DNA of 64,000 nucleotides from Neopestalotiopsis rosae (taxonomy: Eukaryota > Ascomycota > Sordariomycetes > Amphisphaeriales > Sporocadaceae), in NCBI GenBank assembly GCA_023078685.1, contig JALGAS010000003.1, positions 5,952,001-6,016,000 on the forward strand, given 5' to 3'. The notes below the pieces were generated by a model, which saw only the letters and a program-made list of their open reading frames with translations, did not search any database and was not told the origin of the DNA. Position 1 is the stretch's first letter. Every line of letters begins with the position of its first letter. A program made the translations under genes and the position numbers. Shown piece after piece: positions 63,327 through 64,000 of the stretch.

Positions 63327-64000
63327 ATGTCTGGTTTCGAGGTGGCTGGTCTAGTACTAGGAGTCCTGCCCCTCGCTATCAAAACCATCAACTCCTACCG
63401 ATCGACCCTTTCATCAATTAGAACAGCACAAGATGATTTGAATTGGCTGCGGCGAGACCTGGAAACAGAGCAGGTCCGTTTGCAGAACACTTGTGAAATC
63501 CTTTTGCACGATTTGGTGCCACTTTCCATGGTCGATGCCATGATAAAGGATCCATTTGGTGCCGGCTGGGCGAAATATGACGAGAAACTCCGGGAGCGAC
63601 TATGGCTATCCTGGGGCACATTCCAAGCGCAGGTCCAATTACTATCTGCCGCAGCGACAGAATTGGAGGCAAAGCTGTGTGTGAACAGGAATGGTTCGGT
63701 AAGCGTGCAAAATCAGGCCTCTTCTTTTGTTTTCTCCCTAGCTCGGGTGGTGTAGATAGTTTAACCATATTAATAGATCAAACTCAATGACTACAAGAAG
63801 ATACTCAAAGAACTCAGCCGGAGGACATCATTTACGCTGAGGAAAGGAGATTACGAAGCTCTCCTATCGAAGATCAAGTCGAGCAACACGATACTGAACG
63901 GCCTCGCACGACAGGACAATAATCTAGAATCAAGCAGACGGCGTCGATCTCAAGCTCGTGTCATAAAGCTTCTGCGTGGACTGTCCGAAAGCATTTTCAA
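63327..64000 (+). CDS. DUF7580/HeLo-like fungal protein, 5' part (runs off the window)
   Basis: Exon 1 is 63327-63698, intron 63699-63776, and exon 2 is open to the window edge. The start MSGFEVAGLVLGVLPLAIKT is the hallmark opening of fungal proteins with a prion-inhibition (HeLo-like) or DUF7580 region, followed by LRRDLETEQVRLQNTCEILL and WAKYDEKLRERLW, and then by NDYKKILKELSRRTSFTLRK in exon 2, all typical of DUF7580 proteins. HeLo-type domains form membrane-active bundles in fungal incompatibility; whether this one does is unknown. At least 198 residues are present; the rest lies outside. It is divergent from the C2H2 gene, so the two share a short promoter region. Confidence 0.8.

Overview
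The window is nuclear DNA of a filamentous ascomycete (Pezizomycotina, most likely Sordariomycetes; the species cannot be fixed from sequence alone). The evidence is short 50-95 nt introns with GTAAGT-type donors, genes on both strands with no operons, and typical fungal families: Zn2Cys6 and C2H2 regulators, a CFEM/Pth11-type receptor, a NACHT STAND protein, DUF7708 and DUF7580 proteins, a UstYa-like protein, a siderophore-type transporter, a Fot/pogo transposon and a chromodomain Ty3/gypsy retrotransposon. Intron/exon structures were worked out by hand from frame continuity and splice consensus.

Layout. 1-15.4 kb: secreted GMC oxidoreductase (+), multi-spanning membrane protein (+), a relic made of the fused 3' tails of a lipase gene and a GMC gene, a DUF7025-type AAA ATPase (-), a DUF7708 protein (+), a LIP-family lipase (-) with a GC-AG intron, and a siderophore-type MFS transporter (-). 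15.4-18.1 kb holds no gene I can support. 18.1-24.7 kb: a BTB protein with a duplicated start region, a truncated STAND N-terminal module followed by a decayed P-loop, and the full-length NACHT STAND gene. 24.9-27.6 kb: a UstYa/DUF3328 gene (-) divergent from a spliced gene for a 46-residue secreted peptide (+). 28.0-29.8 kb: a membrane-protein gene with a reading-frame break and a truncated tandem copy of its 3' end.

30.1-39.6 kb is a transposon nest. A Fot/pogo-type element with perfect 44-bp terminal inverted repeats and a TA duplication carries a transposase whose stops look like C-to-T (RIP-type) damage. It is split by a 7,675-bp LTR retrotransposon that looks young: LTRs identical by eye, CCTGG target duplication and open gag and pol. 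Gag and pol are joined by a textbook -1 frameshift signal. An additional antisense gene for a zinc-cluster/coiled-coil protein lies between pol and the 3' LTR.

39.8-51.0 kb: a CFEM/Pth11-type receptor (-), then a three-gene maltose-utilisation cluster: Zn2Cys6 regulator (-), maltose-type permease (-) and, divergently, intracellular GH13 alpha-glucosidase (+). The permease/maltase intergenic region carries three CGG triplets spaced 9 and 8 nt. 51.9-64 kb: a Pth11-like membrane protein (+), an SMP-30/gluconolactonase-like beta-propeller (-), a 3.5 kb stretch without a supported gene, a probably myristoylated vWA protein (+), a large C2H2 protein (-) and a divergent DUF7580/HeLo-like gene (+) cut by the window edge.

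The clearest functional unit is the maltose cluster. The least familiar material is the retrotransposon's antisense zinc-cluster gene, the UstYa/mini-peptide pair and the lipase-GMC relic.
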